The notes beneath the pieces were generated by a model. It saw nothing but the letters and a program-made list of their open reading frames with translations, did not search any database and had not been told where the DNA came from. Position numbers and translations under genes: made by a program. A stretch of DNA of 64,000 nucleotides from Bacteroides intestinalis (GTDB taxonomy: Bacteria > Bacteroidota > Bacteroidia > Bacteroidales > Bacteroidaceae). Every line of letters begins with the position of its first letter. The stretch's first letter is position 1. The stretch lies in the NCBI RefSeq assembly GCF_902364365.1, contig NZ_CABJDN010000004.1, forward strand, positions 1-64,000, given 5' to 3'. Below are positions 28,861 through 36,962 of the stretch, piece after piece.

Positions 28861-29955
28861 TTATTCTGCACTGAATTTCTTCACTTGTTCAGCTATCAAT
28901 TCTGCATCGTCGAAGTAGTTTATCTTCATCGCTTTGCGTACATCGTCCAATGTGGCAGCAGCAACTTCGCGTGCTGCATCACATCCTTTCTTCAGCATCT
29001 CATAGATGGCAGGTATATCTTTCTCAAACTCTTTACGACGGTTGCGAATCGGTTCCAGTGTCTCCTGCATGATGGAATTCAGGAATCCTTTCACCTTCAT
29101 ATCACCTAAACCGCCACGCTGATAATGCGCTTTCAGTTCATCGAGATTCGGATAGTCGGGCAGGTAAAGGCCGAAGTGCTCGGGACGGCAGAAGGCATCC
29201 AGATAAGTGAAGACAGGATTGCCCTCTACTTTACCCGGGTCTTGTACGCGCAAGTGATCGGGATCGGTGTACATGCCCTTTACTTTCTTTTGTATTTCGT
29301 CGGCAGAGTCGGAAAGGTAGATACAGTTACCCAGGCTCTTGCTCATTTTGGCTTTTCCGTCTGTTCCGGGGAGGCGCAGACAAGCGGCATTGTCGGGCAG
29401 AAGGATTTCCGGCTCAACCAGTGTTTCGCCATAGATATAGTTGAAGCGACGAACGATTTCGCGGGCTTGTTCCAGCATCGGCTCCTGGTCTTCACCCACA
29501 GGGACGGTTGTTGCTTTGAAAGCTGTGATATCTGCTGCCTGACTGATGGGGTATGTGAAGAACCCCACGGGAATGCTGGCATCGAAGTTGCGTAGTTGGA
29601 TTTCGGCCTTCACAGTGGGGTTGCGTTGCAGGCGGCTCACGGTTACCATATTCATGAAGTAAAAGCTCAACTCGCATAACTCGGCAATTTGTGATTGGAT
29701 GAAGATGGTGCTTTTCTCCGGATCCAGTCCGCAAGCCAGATAGTCAAGGGCCACTTCGATAACGTTCTGGCGTACCTTTTCCGGATTGTCCACATTGTCT
29801 GTTAATGCTTGCGCATCAGCAATGAAGACAAATATCTTGTTATACAAACCGGAGTTCTGTAACTCCACTCTTCTTCTCAATGAGCCTACATAGTGTCCTA
29901 TGTGCAGGCGTCCTGTTGGGCGGTCGCCCGTGAGGATGATTTTCTCTTTAGCCAT
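28861..29955 (-). CDS. trpS: Tryptophanyl-tRNA synthetase
   Basis: Class I aminoacyl-tRNA synthetase of 364 residues charging tRNA-Trp. The HIGH-type motif is [11 protein letters not shown] near residue 16 and the KMSKS motif is exact ([10 protein letters not shown]). The frame opens further upstream to 30024, but that stretch overlaps the promoter; the ATG at 29955 gives the normal TrpS N-terminus [16 protein letters not shown] promoter is at 30022-30053 on the minus strand. Single-gene unit. Confidence 0.96.
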   Translation of the reverse strand: MAKEKIILTGDRPTGRLHIGHYVGSLRRRVELQNSGLYNKIFVFIADAQALTDNVDNPEKVRQNVIEVALDYLACGLDPEKSTIFIQSQIAELCELSFYFMNMVTVSRLQRNPTVKAEIQLRNFDASIPVGFFTYPISQAADITAFKATTVPVGEDQEPMLEQAREIVRRFNYIYGETLVEPEILLPDNAACLRLPGTDGKAKMSKSLGNCIYLSDSADEIQKKVKGMYTDPDHLRVQDPGKVEGNPVFTYLDAFCRPEHFGLYLPDYPNLDELKAHYQRGGLGDMKVKGFLNSIMQETLEPIRNRRKEFEKDIPAIYEMLKKGCDAAREVAAATLDDVRKAMKINYFDDAELIAEQVKKFSAE

Positions 29956-30021
29956 ATTTATATTAAATTTCTTAGTAATCTTTTTCTTTGGGCTTGTTGC
30001 TGGCTGGCAACAAATTAGTTG

Positions 30022-30053
30022 CAAAGATACCGATAATTTTTTTCTTCGGCAAA
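30022..30053 (-). promoter_or_regulatory. Promoter of trpS
   Basis: On the minus strand TTTG (30050-30053) and TATCTTTG (30022-30029) are 20 bases apart, a good Bacteroides promoter, about 65 bases before the trpS start. Confidence 0.7.
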
Positions 30054-30221
30054 AGGATACTATATATAAGGTATATACTTAATGAAGCGTATGGTTGAAA
30101 AGCACTATAATAAGTGGAAAGAAGTTTTATTATAAAAGCTTTGAGATAAAATTTATAGAGATTGGTATGATATTGCAAATCGTTTTTTTAGAAAAGAGCG
30201 AATTTTGTCACAAAATGAAAT

Positions 30222-30755
30222 ATGATGAGCTATTTATTCCTTACCATATGGGGGTTGGTTTCTACTATTATGCTATTTATGAGTATATATCGTTTGATAT
30301 GTATGCAGAGAAATAATCAAAAGATATTTAGGGAAGTTGCTGATTTGCAGCAAGAAAATGAATTACTAATTTCTTCTCAGAACAAACTAAAATATATTAT
30401 TTGGAAAACAACTCCGATAGTTCAGTACATATTAGCTTTATTAGAACAAGGAGAAAATAAATTTTTGCGTCTTGTTCATCCTTTGTCGAAAGAAGAGTCA
30501 GAAGCTTTGATTGTGGCATGTAACAATCGTTTTGAAGGCAAAGTGAATCAATTATTAACTGACTATCCTCAATTATCTTCTGATGACTTGCTTCTTTGCT
30601 GCTTCATACGAATGCGGATTCCCATATCGTGTATATCTCTTCTAATGTCCAAAGAAATGGATACAATTTATAAGAAGAAACTCCGAGTAAAGAAAAAAGT
30701 TCATTTTGATAAAGTTGGATTAACTTTAGATGAATTCTTGTTTCAAATTTGGTAA
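30222..30755 (+). CDS. Membrane-anchored protein with HTH-like C-terminus
   Basis: Protein of 177 residues that I do not recognise by name. A membrane helix is at about residues 4-26, followed by a coiled coil (residues 30-60, VADLQQENELLISSQNKL) and a C-terminal segment LSSDDLLLCCFIRMRIPISC plus MDTIYKKKLRVKKK. The latter has the layout of the LuxR/GerE-like helix-turn-helix at the end of many Bacteroides membrane regulators, where an L(S/T)..(E/D)L..C..I pattern precedes a recognition helix, but it is diverged. It opens the accessory island, 180 bases before the transglutaminase-like gene. A role as regulator of the island is inference. Confidence 0.6.
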   Translation: MMSYLFLTIWGLVSTIMLFMSIYRLICMQRNNQKIFREVADLQQENELLISSQNKLKYIIWKTTPIVQYILALLEQGENKFLRLVHPLSKEESEALIVACNNRFEGKVNQLLTDYPQLSSDDLLLCCFIRMRIPISCISLLMSKEMDTIYKKKLRVKKKVHFDKVGLTLDEFLFQIW

Positions 30756-30935
30756 TTTTCTATTCAGGTCTGTAATGTCCATATGATAAATTTTTATATT
30801 GTTTTTATGCCTTGATTTATAGGTTGTTGCATTTATAGATAGGCTGCTCGTGTCCAATCACTTTTCTTTTTATAATTTATACATGATATTAATTTTCCCT
30901 ATATTGCAAACAAAGAAAACTGTTTAATATATACT

Positions 30936-32861
30936 ATGAGACTCACATCGCTACTGTTCGTAATAATTATCTTGTCCTCTTGCGGCAAAAAGAATTCGGA
31001 TTTGGAGTATGCTTTAATCCTGAGTGGAGAGAATCGTACCGAACTGGAACAGGTGTTGTCTCATTTTTCTCACAATTCAGCTGATTCTTTGAAGTTGAAA
31101 GCTGCAAAGTATCTCATATCTAATATGCCTGGACATTATTCTTATTATGGCTCTTCTTTGGATGCTTATAAAAATGCTGTAGATTCATCAAGTGTATTAA
31201 AACGGCTTCCCTGGAGCATTCGTAACATATTCTATCTGTATCCTTATCAGGATGTTTACTCATTAATGGATGTCAAGCGCGTGGAGGATGTGAAGTGTAT
31301 CACGGCTTCTTATTTGATTTCGAATATAGAAAAGGCCTTCGAGTGCTGGAAATATCCTTGGGCACAACATTTAGGTTTTGATGATTTCTGCGAATATTTA
31401 TTGCCTTATCGTATAGGCAATGAACCATTGAACAATTGGCGTGATTCATTGGAGGGTGTTTATTGTTCTGTATTGCAAAAAATGCGAGGTGTTGATGAAC
31501 TCTTCGAATCGCCTTATCAGGCTTGTATGCGATTGAATGATAAATTAATAGAGGAGATGAATCAAGCTCGTTCCGATTCTGTATGTTTTACACATTCTTT
31601 GATTGGTACAAAAACTGTAGTTGGGATGAGGTGTTTAGAATATGTTCCTACTGCGGTATTGATTATGCGTTCATTAGGGATCCCTGTATCATTCGAGATG
31701 ATAGAGCAATGGTCAAGTCGACGAGGGAGACATTATTGGAATGCTGTTTATCATTTTACCGGTCTGAGATATCCTTTTACTGGTTTCGATTCCCGTCCCC
31801 GTGGTTTGAATCAGGATTATAAGATGAATAAAGTATATCGTAGGACTTATGCTGCCAATAATCAGACACTTATTCGTCAATATCCTGATGAACCAATCCC
31901 GGCTTTCTTTGAAGACCGCTTTGTGAAAGATGTGACGCATGAGTATATGACGTGTTATGACATCACTGTAGATTTGCGATGTCTTCCGGAGGAGAAGCGT
32001 GAATATGCTTATTTATGTGTGTTCAATAATGAGCATTGGACACCTGTTCATTATGGACGGATTAATAAAAGTAAGGTCACCTTTACACATGTAGGACCGC
32101 AGACGATGTTCATAGCTGGGTATTATATAGATGATAAGATAGTGCCGGCTTCATTGCCTTTTCATGTGAACTTAGATGGAACGGTCACTTATATATCACC
32201 TGTTGAAACAGAAAAGATAGCACTAACTATTGTGCGTAAATATCCTTTGCTTCATCGATTTGCTAATTACAGCCGTCATCTTATCGGAACTGCAATAGAG
32301 GCTTCTGATTATCCGGACTTCCGAAAAGTTGATACACTTGGAATTATTTCTCGTGATGCCAACACCCAATACGATTCAATATATACGGATATGAGTATTC
32401 CTCCCTATAGATATTTTCGTATCCATCATCCCGCTAATTCCTTACAACTATCCGAGTTGGAAACTTATGATGTAGATACAACGAGATGTTATTATGGAAA
32501 GTTATTTTTACCGGAATCTCATCTACTTGCGGGCAAAACATATGATTTGTACAATAGGGATATTACAGATTACGTAGAGATAAAGAATTGGCTTGGTATC
32601 GATTTTATGCATCCTGTTAAAATACGAAAGATTAAATACCTTCCTCGTACAGATAGCAATCACATCATGGCAGGTGATGTATATGAATTATTTTTTTATC
32701 AGAACTTTACTTTCCAATCACTAGCTGAACAAAAAGCTTTGACTTCGTCACTGACGTTTGAACAGGTTCCAGCTGAAGGCTTGTATTTACTGAAAGATAA
32801 GACCCGAGGAACCGAGCATCGTATTTTTACATATAAAGATGGCCAAGTATTCTTTTGGTGA
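30936..32861 (+). CDS. Lipoprotein with transglutaminase-like domain
   Basis: Lipoprotein of 641 residues with the lipid-modified Cys16 (ILSSCGKK). The middle part resembles the transglutaminase/papain-like core: Cys233 in GMRCLEYVPTAV, followed by RSLGIPVSFE, His266 in RRGRHYWNAVY and Asp285 in TGFDSRP, giving a C-H-D order and spacing as in that family. The remaining 350 residues, including beta-rich segments, are not recognised. Proteins of this type can act as proteases, peptide-cleaving enzymes or cross-linkers at the cell surface; the actual reaction here is unknown. AT-rich codon use compared with the flanking housekeeping genes. Confidence 0.7.
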   Translation: MRLTSLLFVIIILSSCGKKNSDLEYALILSGENRTELEQVLSHFSHNSADSLKLKAAKYLISNMPGHYSYYGSSLDAYKNAVDSSSVLKRLPWSIRNIFYLYPYQDVYSLMDVKRVEDVKCITASYLISNIEKAFECWKYPWAQHLGFDDFCEYLLPYRIGNEPLNNWRDSLEGVYCSVLQKMRGVDELFESPYQACMRLNDKLIEEMNQARSDSVCFTHSLIGTKTVVGMRCLEYVPTAVLIMRSLGIPVSFEMIEQWSSRRGRHYWNAVYHFTGLRYPFTGFDSRPRGLNQDYKMNKVYRRTYAANNQTLIRQYPDEPIPAFFEDRFVKDVTHEYMTCYDITVDLRCLPEEKREYAYLCVFNNEHWTPVHYGRINKSKVTFTHVGPQTMFIAGYYIDDKIVPASLPFHVNLDGTVTYISPVETEKIALTIVRKYPLLHRFANYSRHLIGTAIEASDYPDFRKVDTLGIISRDANTQYDSIYTDMSIPPYRYFRIHHPANSLQLSELETYDVDTTRCYYGKLFLPESHLLAGKTYDLYNRDITDYVEIKNWLGIDFMHPVKIRKIKYLPRTDSNHIMAGDVYELFFYQNFTFQSLAEQKALTSSLTFEQVPAEGLYLLKDKTRGTEHRIFTYKDGQVFFW

Positions 32862-32918
32862 GGAAGTGAATATGTATGTTAAAATAGGGAATGCATTTAT
32901 TAACTAAAAATGTTTATA

Positions 32919-34454
32919 ATGAAAAAGAATGTTCTTACTTTTATATCCTTTATTATCGGGGTGACAATCTTGTTGGTTGCTTGCTATGAGGAGTTGGATA
33001 CAGAACGGTCTAAAGAAAATGTTTTTATGACCTATGAAGAGGAAGTGACAGCTGCACGTGAGTTTTATGAGTCAATGAGAGATTCTAAAACGCGTGGTGT
33101 GGATGCGGATTTTAAAACAGAATCCGGCATGATTGCGAATATGGAACCTTTATGGGGAAAGCAGTTTGCTTATCGTAGGAAAAATAAGAAAATTCGTACA
33201 GTAGAAGCTGTTATGGACGGAAGTAAACGGGTTGTGTTTATGCTGCCTGAAGTCCGTGAAAAATATAAGCAAACCAAAGACTCGCGTTATAAACAGTCTA
33301 TGACTCGTCTGGTAGTAACAACTGATTTGGGTACAGGGGAGCAACAAGCTTTTACAATGACTATAATGCCTGATTTGGATTATCTTGAAAAGACAAACTT
33401 CAAGCCTTTCTATAATACTTATGTGCAAAAAGATAAGGATTTTAGTGGAGTTATACTTTTTCATGAACTGGATGGCTATTTTGCAAATGGATGGCGGTAT
33501 TCAGATGGTAGGATTACTCATTCTATAGAAGGCACTACTTTTTCAAAAGAAGAAATTGATCGGTATAAAGCGCAAACTCGTGCAACTAAAGAAGAGTGTG
33601 GTTTGGTGGATTATTATCAATTAGTTGAAGAATGTAAATTGTGGTGTTATAAGAATGAGTTTATAGAGGTTTGTGAAGAAGACTACTGTTATACTTACTG
33701 GGAATATGTGACTTCGAAATGGGAATGTAGAACGGTAGAGGTTAATGAATCTGATGGTGGCTATAAACCACCTGTTGATACCAAAAAGTATGGTGTTCCG
33801 GACAGGCTGGCGAGTTTCTTTGAAAAGAATGAGATAGGGAAAGGCATATCAAAATTGGATGAACTGTTTAAAGATATGTTGGATAAGTGCAGATATTCTC
33901 AAATGGGTGCCTATATGAGGGAAAATGAGTTTAAAATGCATGGCGTTAGATATAATGGAGATTTGCCTATGGGAGCAAATGGTGGGGTTACTTCTGGAGC
34001 ATATTTAGAGTTTCGTGATGAATCAGCCTTAAAAAGCACTACTGTCGAACATGAGTTTTTTCATATGTATCAGTATGCGTATGGAGGGCCTGAGTATTGC
34101 ACCGATGTAGCTAATCGTACAGCAAGAGAATTTGAACGACAAGTCTTTGGAGATATAACTCTATATATAGAAAAAAAAGGACGTTTTGAATCTAAAGAGG
34201 ATTATACATGGGGATATAATGGATTCCCTTATAGAGAGTGTGAGGCATATCAGGACTGGTTACGTGAAATAACGAATGGCGGAACAGAATTTCCTGCTGA
34301 AGTGGATGTTGTTGGCTATCAAAAATGTTTGTCTTATTATTCTCAGTATAATATTGCATCTGGGATTAAAGCCGGATATGAATGTAATGCTTCAAATTTT
34401 GAACCGGATTGTGTGAATTATATATTGGGAGTAATGTATGTAAATTGTAAATAG
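32919..34454 (+). CDS. HExxH-containing lipoprotein (family A)
   Basis: Lipoprotein of 511 residues with lipid anchor Cys22 (LLVACYEE). An ATG at 32910 could add three residues. The C-terminal half has VEHEFFHMYQYAYGG with His378, Glu379 and His382, a zincin-type HExxH; a third ligand cannot be assigned with confidence. A cysteine-rich middle (about residues 220-275, including ECKLWCYK and CEEDYCYTYW) precedes it. Two cysteines lie in the C-terminal segment GYECNASNFEPDCVNY and one in the final VNCK. It is followed after 12 bases by the family B gene. A decayed copy of its C-terminus lies at 35992-36168 in the same relation to a second family B gene. Possible surface metallopeptidase; substrate unknown. 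Confidence 0.65.
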   Translation: MKKNVLTFISFIIGVTILLVACYEELDTERSKENVFMTYEEEVTAAREFYESMRDSKTRGVDADFKTESGMIANMEPLWGKQFAYRRKNKKIRTVEAVMDGSKRVVFMLPEVREKYKQTKDSRYKQSMTRLVVTTDLGTGEQQAFTMTIMPDLDYLEKTNFKPFYNTYVQKDKDFSGVILFHELDGYFANGWRYSDGRITHSIEGTTFSKEEIDRYKAQTRATKEECGLVDYYQLVEECKLWCYKNEFIEVCEEDYCYTYWEYVTSKWECRTVEVNESDGGYKPPVDTKKYGVPDRLASFFEKNEIGKGISKLDELFKDMLDKCRYSQMGAYMRENEFKMHGVRYNGDLPMGANGGVTSGAYLEFRDESALKSTTVEHEFFHMYQYAYGGPEYCTDVANRTAREFERQVFGDITLYIEKKGRFESKEDYTWGYNGFPYRECEAYQDWLREITNGGTEFPAEVDVVGYQKCLSYYSQYNIASGIKAGYECNASNFEPDCVNYILGVMYVNCK

Positions 34455-34466
34455 AGGAGGTAAATT

Positions 34467-35033
34467 ATGAAACGATTTTTTTGTTTGATTGTAGTGCTTA
34501 TGAGCCTTTGTACTGTATCTTTTAGTCAAGAAACCGGATGGCAAATTATTGATACAGTCCGTGTTTCAGGACGTGTGTATAAAGTTAGTGTAAATGATGG
34601 TTTATATATATATGAGAATACCCGTGATTCTCTTCGTCATTTGCCCGATAATGTAGATTGGCGCTATTTGGGAGATAATTATCCTGTTTATCCTTCCAAC
34701 TATGATGAAATGGTAGAAATGATAGTTAAAGAACTTCGTTATAGAATAACCAAACAGGTATGTAATGAAATTGGTCGTTTTATTTTGAACTTTTTTCTTT
34801 ATGCCGACATGGAGGGTAATATAAAGGAAATAGTGCCCGGTATTCCTGCGAAATTACATCCGTATTTTTCTGTGGTTGATTTTGATAGAGTCATGATGCG
34901 TTTACTTAACTGCCGGATATATGTTGATCGTAAAAATCCTGCTTTTGCCAAAGGACGTTGGGTAAGATGTATATTTACTATTGTAGACAGTCAGTGGCTT
35001 GAGACTTTGCAGCAATACGAGCCTGAGACTTAA
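34467..35033 (+). CDS. Small secreted protein, family B copy 1
   Basis: Exported protein of 188 residues with signal peptide ending SFSQE near residue 21. I do not recognise the family. It is a diverged paralog of the gene at 36181: the shared features are LYxxMEG followed by an E-V/I-V pattern, a DFD or DVD turn, and A..(K/N)GRW near the C-terminus. No catalytic motif is visible. Twelve bases separate it from the HExxH lipoprotein, and it has a strong Shine-Dalgarno-like GAGGAGG, rare in Bacteroides. A partner or substrate role for the lipoprotein upstream is inference. Confidence 0.65.
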   Translation: MKRFFCLIVVLMSLCTVSFSQETGWQIIDTVRVSGRVYKVSVNDGLYIYENTRDSLRHLPDNVDWRYLGDNYPVYPSNYDEMVEMIVKELRYRITKQVCNEIGRFILNFFLYADMEGNIKEIVPGIPAKLHPYFSVVDFDRVMMRLLNCRIYVDRKNPAFAKGRWVRCIFTIVDSQWLETLQQYEPET

Positions 35034-35226
35034 AAAATGTAGTTGATAGATCTTCTGTTATTGTTGATAAATATCGATGTAGAAATTGAAATGTATTGGA
35101 ACTAAGACTAGATGCAGATGATAAATGGTGAGTGAGGATGGTAATTTCAGAAATGGTTTTTCTGTCTGGATTCACAATCTATACTACTTGTGTAGCATAC
35201 AGTCATAAAATGGTTTGGACTCTTTT

Positions 35227-35336
35227 GATGAAAATGTTGGTCTACTTTTTCATTTTAGTCTTTATTTCACTATGGAGGGTAAACTATAAGAAAGTTTTTG
35301 TATAAATCGGTGATATTGAAAGATATGAAACGTTTA
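35227..35336 (+). pseudogene. Remnant of a third family B gene
   Basis: The bases here translate to ENVGLLFHFSLYFTMEGKL before a stop at 35287-35289, then after a frame change to FLYKSVILKDMKRL. This matches residues near ENVILFHFSLYFTMEGTL and FSYRSAILKDIIRL of the family B protein at 36181. The match stops abruptly at about 35336, where the next broken gene begins, so it looks like a recombination junction. Confidence 0.75.
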
Positions 35337-35913
35337 GTATTTGTTTTTTTATTCCTCTCTATTTAGGAGGATTTGTTTTTGCTCAAAGTAAATGGAATTT
35401 TGAGAATGATATAACGGGCACTGAAGACTACGAAGGCTTATGGATATACCAGTCTAATGATACTATTTTTAAATTACGATTGATAAAATGTGCATCTCCC
35501 AAAATGAAATGGCACCACTTCTTGGGTGGTTTATATTCTATTTCCATTGGGGGAAAAGAAATTGATAGCACTATGCCTTTAGAGTCGAAATTTTTATCAA
35601 CCTCATATGATTCAAGAGAATTAGAACGTCTTTTTCGGATAGTGGCAAGAAATCATCGAACAAAAGATATGGAAATAGATTTTAGTTATATGGATTTTCG
35701 CATTTGGCTTCCTCGAATGTACAATGGAAAAATGCATGGTAAATATGTTTTTTCTGAAAATACTTTAAAGCTCATATCGCCTGATAAATTAGAGTGGAAA
35801 GTCGTTTTGAGTTCAGATCCGAATTTTTATTTATCTCCATCAGATGCTCAGGGAGATCCCCTTTCTTTTGTTTATCCTTTGCTTATGCTATTTTGACTAA
35901 GGTTTTGGAGTGA
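35325..35913 (+). pseudogene. Broken secreted protein gene (family C copy 1)
   Basis: From ATG 35325 the frame gives a signal-peptide start MKRLVFVF but stops at 35364. Adding one T to the seven-T run at 35344-35350 restores a full signal peptide ending GGFVFAQ and joins the long frame that runs to 35896. At the 3' end a 4-base loss relative to the remnant at 36791 moves the stop forward to 35894; the original stop would be at 35911-35913. The protein (about 185 residues) is secreted and has a segment YEGLWIYQSNDTIFKLRLIK that resembles small beta-barrel secreted proteins. Function unknown. Confidence 0.75.
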
Positions 35914-35936
35914 GGATTGGTTATAAATGGATAGTT

Positions 35937-35975
35937 ATGAAACGATTTTTTTTGATGATATATGTACCTATGTAG
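35937..35975 (+). pseudogene. 5' fragment resembling a family B gene start
   Basis: ATGAAACGATTTTTTT and its continuation encode MKRFFLMIYVPM and then a stop; the first part matches the start of the family B gene at 34467 (MKRFFCLIVVLM). It joins directly to the A fragment behind it. Confidence 0.5.
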
Positions 35976-35991
35976 AGGTTAGAGGAGATAT

Positions 35992-36168
35992 AATGGACAA
36001 ATATATCCGAATGAAATAGCTTTGACTGAATATAGGGCTTTTCTAAATCTTTATTGGAATGAAAATAGAAATTATGGAAAAGTTAAGGGGTATAATTGTA
36101 ATGTAAATACATATTCTCCTAATGCATTATATCAAATTTTTAGTTTAGCAAATTCTGAATGTAAATAA
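35992..36168 (+). pseudogene. C-terminal remnant of an HExxH lipoprotein (family A copy 2)
   Basis: The open stretch encodes about 58 residues ending in GKVKGYNCNVNTYSPN and, at the stop, SECK. It aligns end to end with the C-terminus of the family A lipoprotein (GIKAGYECNASNFEPD, ending VNCK), and IYPNEIALTEYRAFLNLYW aligns with EFPAEVDVVGYQKCLSYYS. The HExxH part is gone. It ends 12 bases before the second family B gene, exactly the spacing seen between the intact A and B genes. Confidence 0.8.
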
Positions 36169-36180
36169 AAAGAATATACC

Positions 36181-36762
36181 ATGAAAAACCAAGTTTTACT
36201 GATAGCCATTCTATCTATTGTCATAGGTACTACAATTAAAGCTCAGACTTGTAGTATTGTAAAGAGTGTTGGAAAAAATACTTATTTAATAGAAGTTGGA
36301 GAAGTATTTACTACTATTTATAATCAGAACGATTCTTTACGTTTACTTGATTGCAATTATGAGTGGGATTATATAAGTCACGATATGAATGTTGAATTTT
36401 GCAACTATGATAGTTATAGGAAAATTTTTCATGATGTTCTATATCCAAGACTTAAACGACATTTGGATCCTCAAACTGAAAATGTTATACTTTTCCATTT
36501 TAGCCTTTATTTTACTATGGAGGGTACATTGGAAGAGGTTGTTTTTTCGTATAGATCGGCGATATTGAAAGATATAATACGTTTAAAAGATGTCGATGAA
36601 TTTTGTACGAAATTAAAAAATAGTGATGTGCACTTGTTGAATAAAGATAGGTATCATAGGGCGTATATCAATGGAAGATGGATTTGTAGTGAATTGTATT
36701 GGAATGTTCTTTCTTTCCAAAATATGTCTTCTTTTCACGAGAGGCCTCAAAAGGTCAATTAG
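36181..36762 (+). CDS. Small secreted protein, family B copy 2
   Basis: Exported protein of 193 residues, signal peptide ending IKAQ near residue 22. It is a diverged paralog of the gene at 34467, with LYFTMEG, EEVVFSY, KDVDEF and YINGRW matching in order. No known catalytic motif is visible. It is preceded by the decayed family A tail and followed by a family C tail, so it is the only intact member of the second cassette. Codon use is very AT-rich. Whether it is still expressed is unknown. Confidence 0.65.
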   Translation: MKNQVLLIAILSIVIGTTIKAQTCSIVKSVGKNTYLIEVGEVFTTIYNQNDSLRLLDCNYEWDYISHDMNVEFCNYDSYRKIFHDVLYPRLKRHLDPQTENVILFHFSLYFTMEGTLEEVVFSYRSAILKDIIRLKDVDEFCTKLKNSDVHLLNKDRYHRAYINGRWICSELYWNVLSFQNMSSFHERPQKVN

Positions 36763-36790
36763 TACGACCTTAATAAATGAAAAGAACTAA

Positions 36791-36892
36791 AAATATCACT
36801 TACCACCATCAGCCACTCAGAGAAATCCTCCCTCTTTTGTTTATCCTTTACCTGCTTATGCTATTCTTACTAAGGTTTTGGACGGGGAGTAG
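36791..36892 (+). pseudogene. 3' remnant of a family C gene (copy 2)
   Basis: The frame encodes LPPSATQRNPPSFVYPL and then PAYAILTKVLDGE and a stop. It matches the end of the broken gene at 35325 (LSPSDAQGDPLSFVYPL). It retains the four bases missing there, which shows the original reading frame. Confidence 0.75.
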
Positions 36893-36962
36893 AGTAAAGG
36901 GGATGTGAATAAGAATAATTAATTAAATGAGTAAAGAATGATTTTAATATAACTGAGAAGTA

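Noticed and set aside
32910..36892. Phage or transposon origin of the accessory island
   Set aside because: No integrase, transposase, terminal repeats or phage structural gene was seen; only AT richness and duplication.
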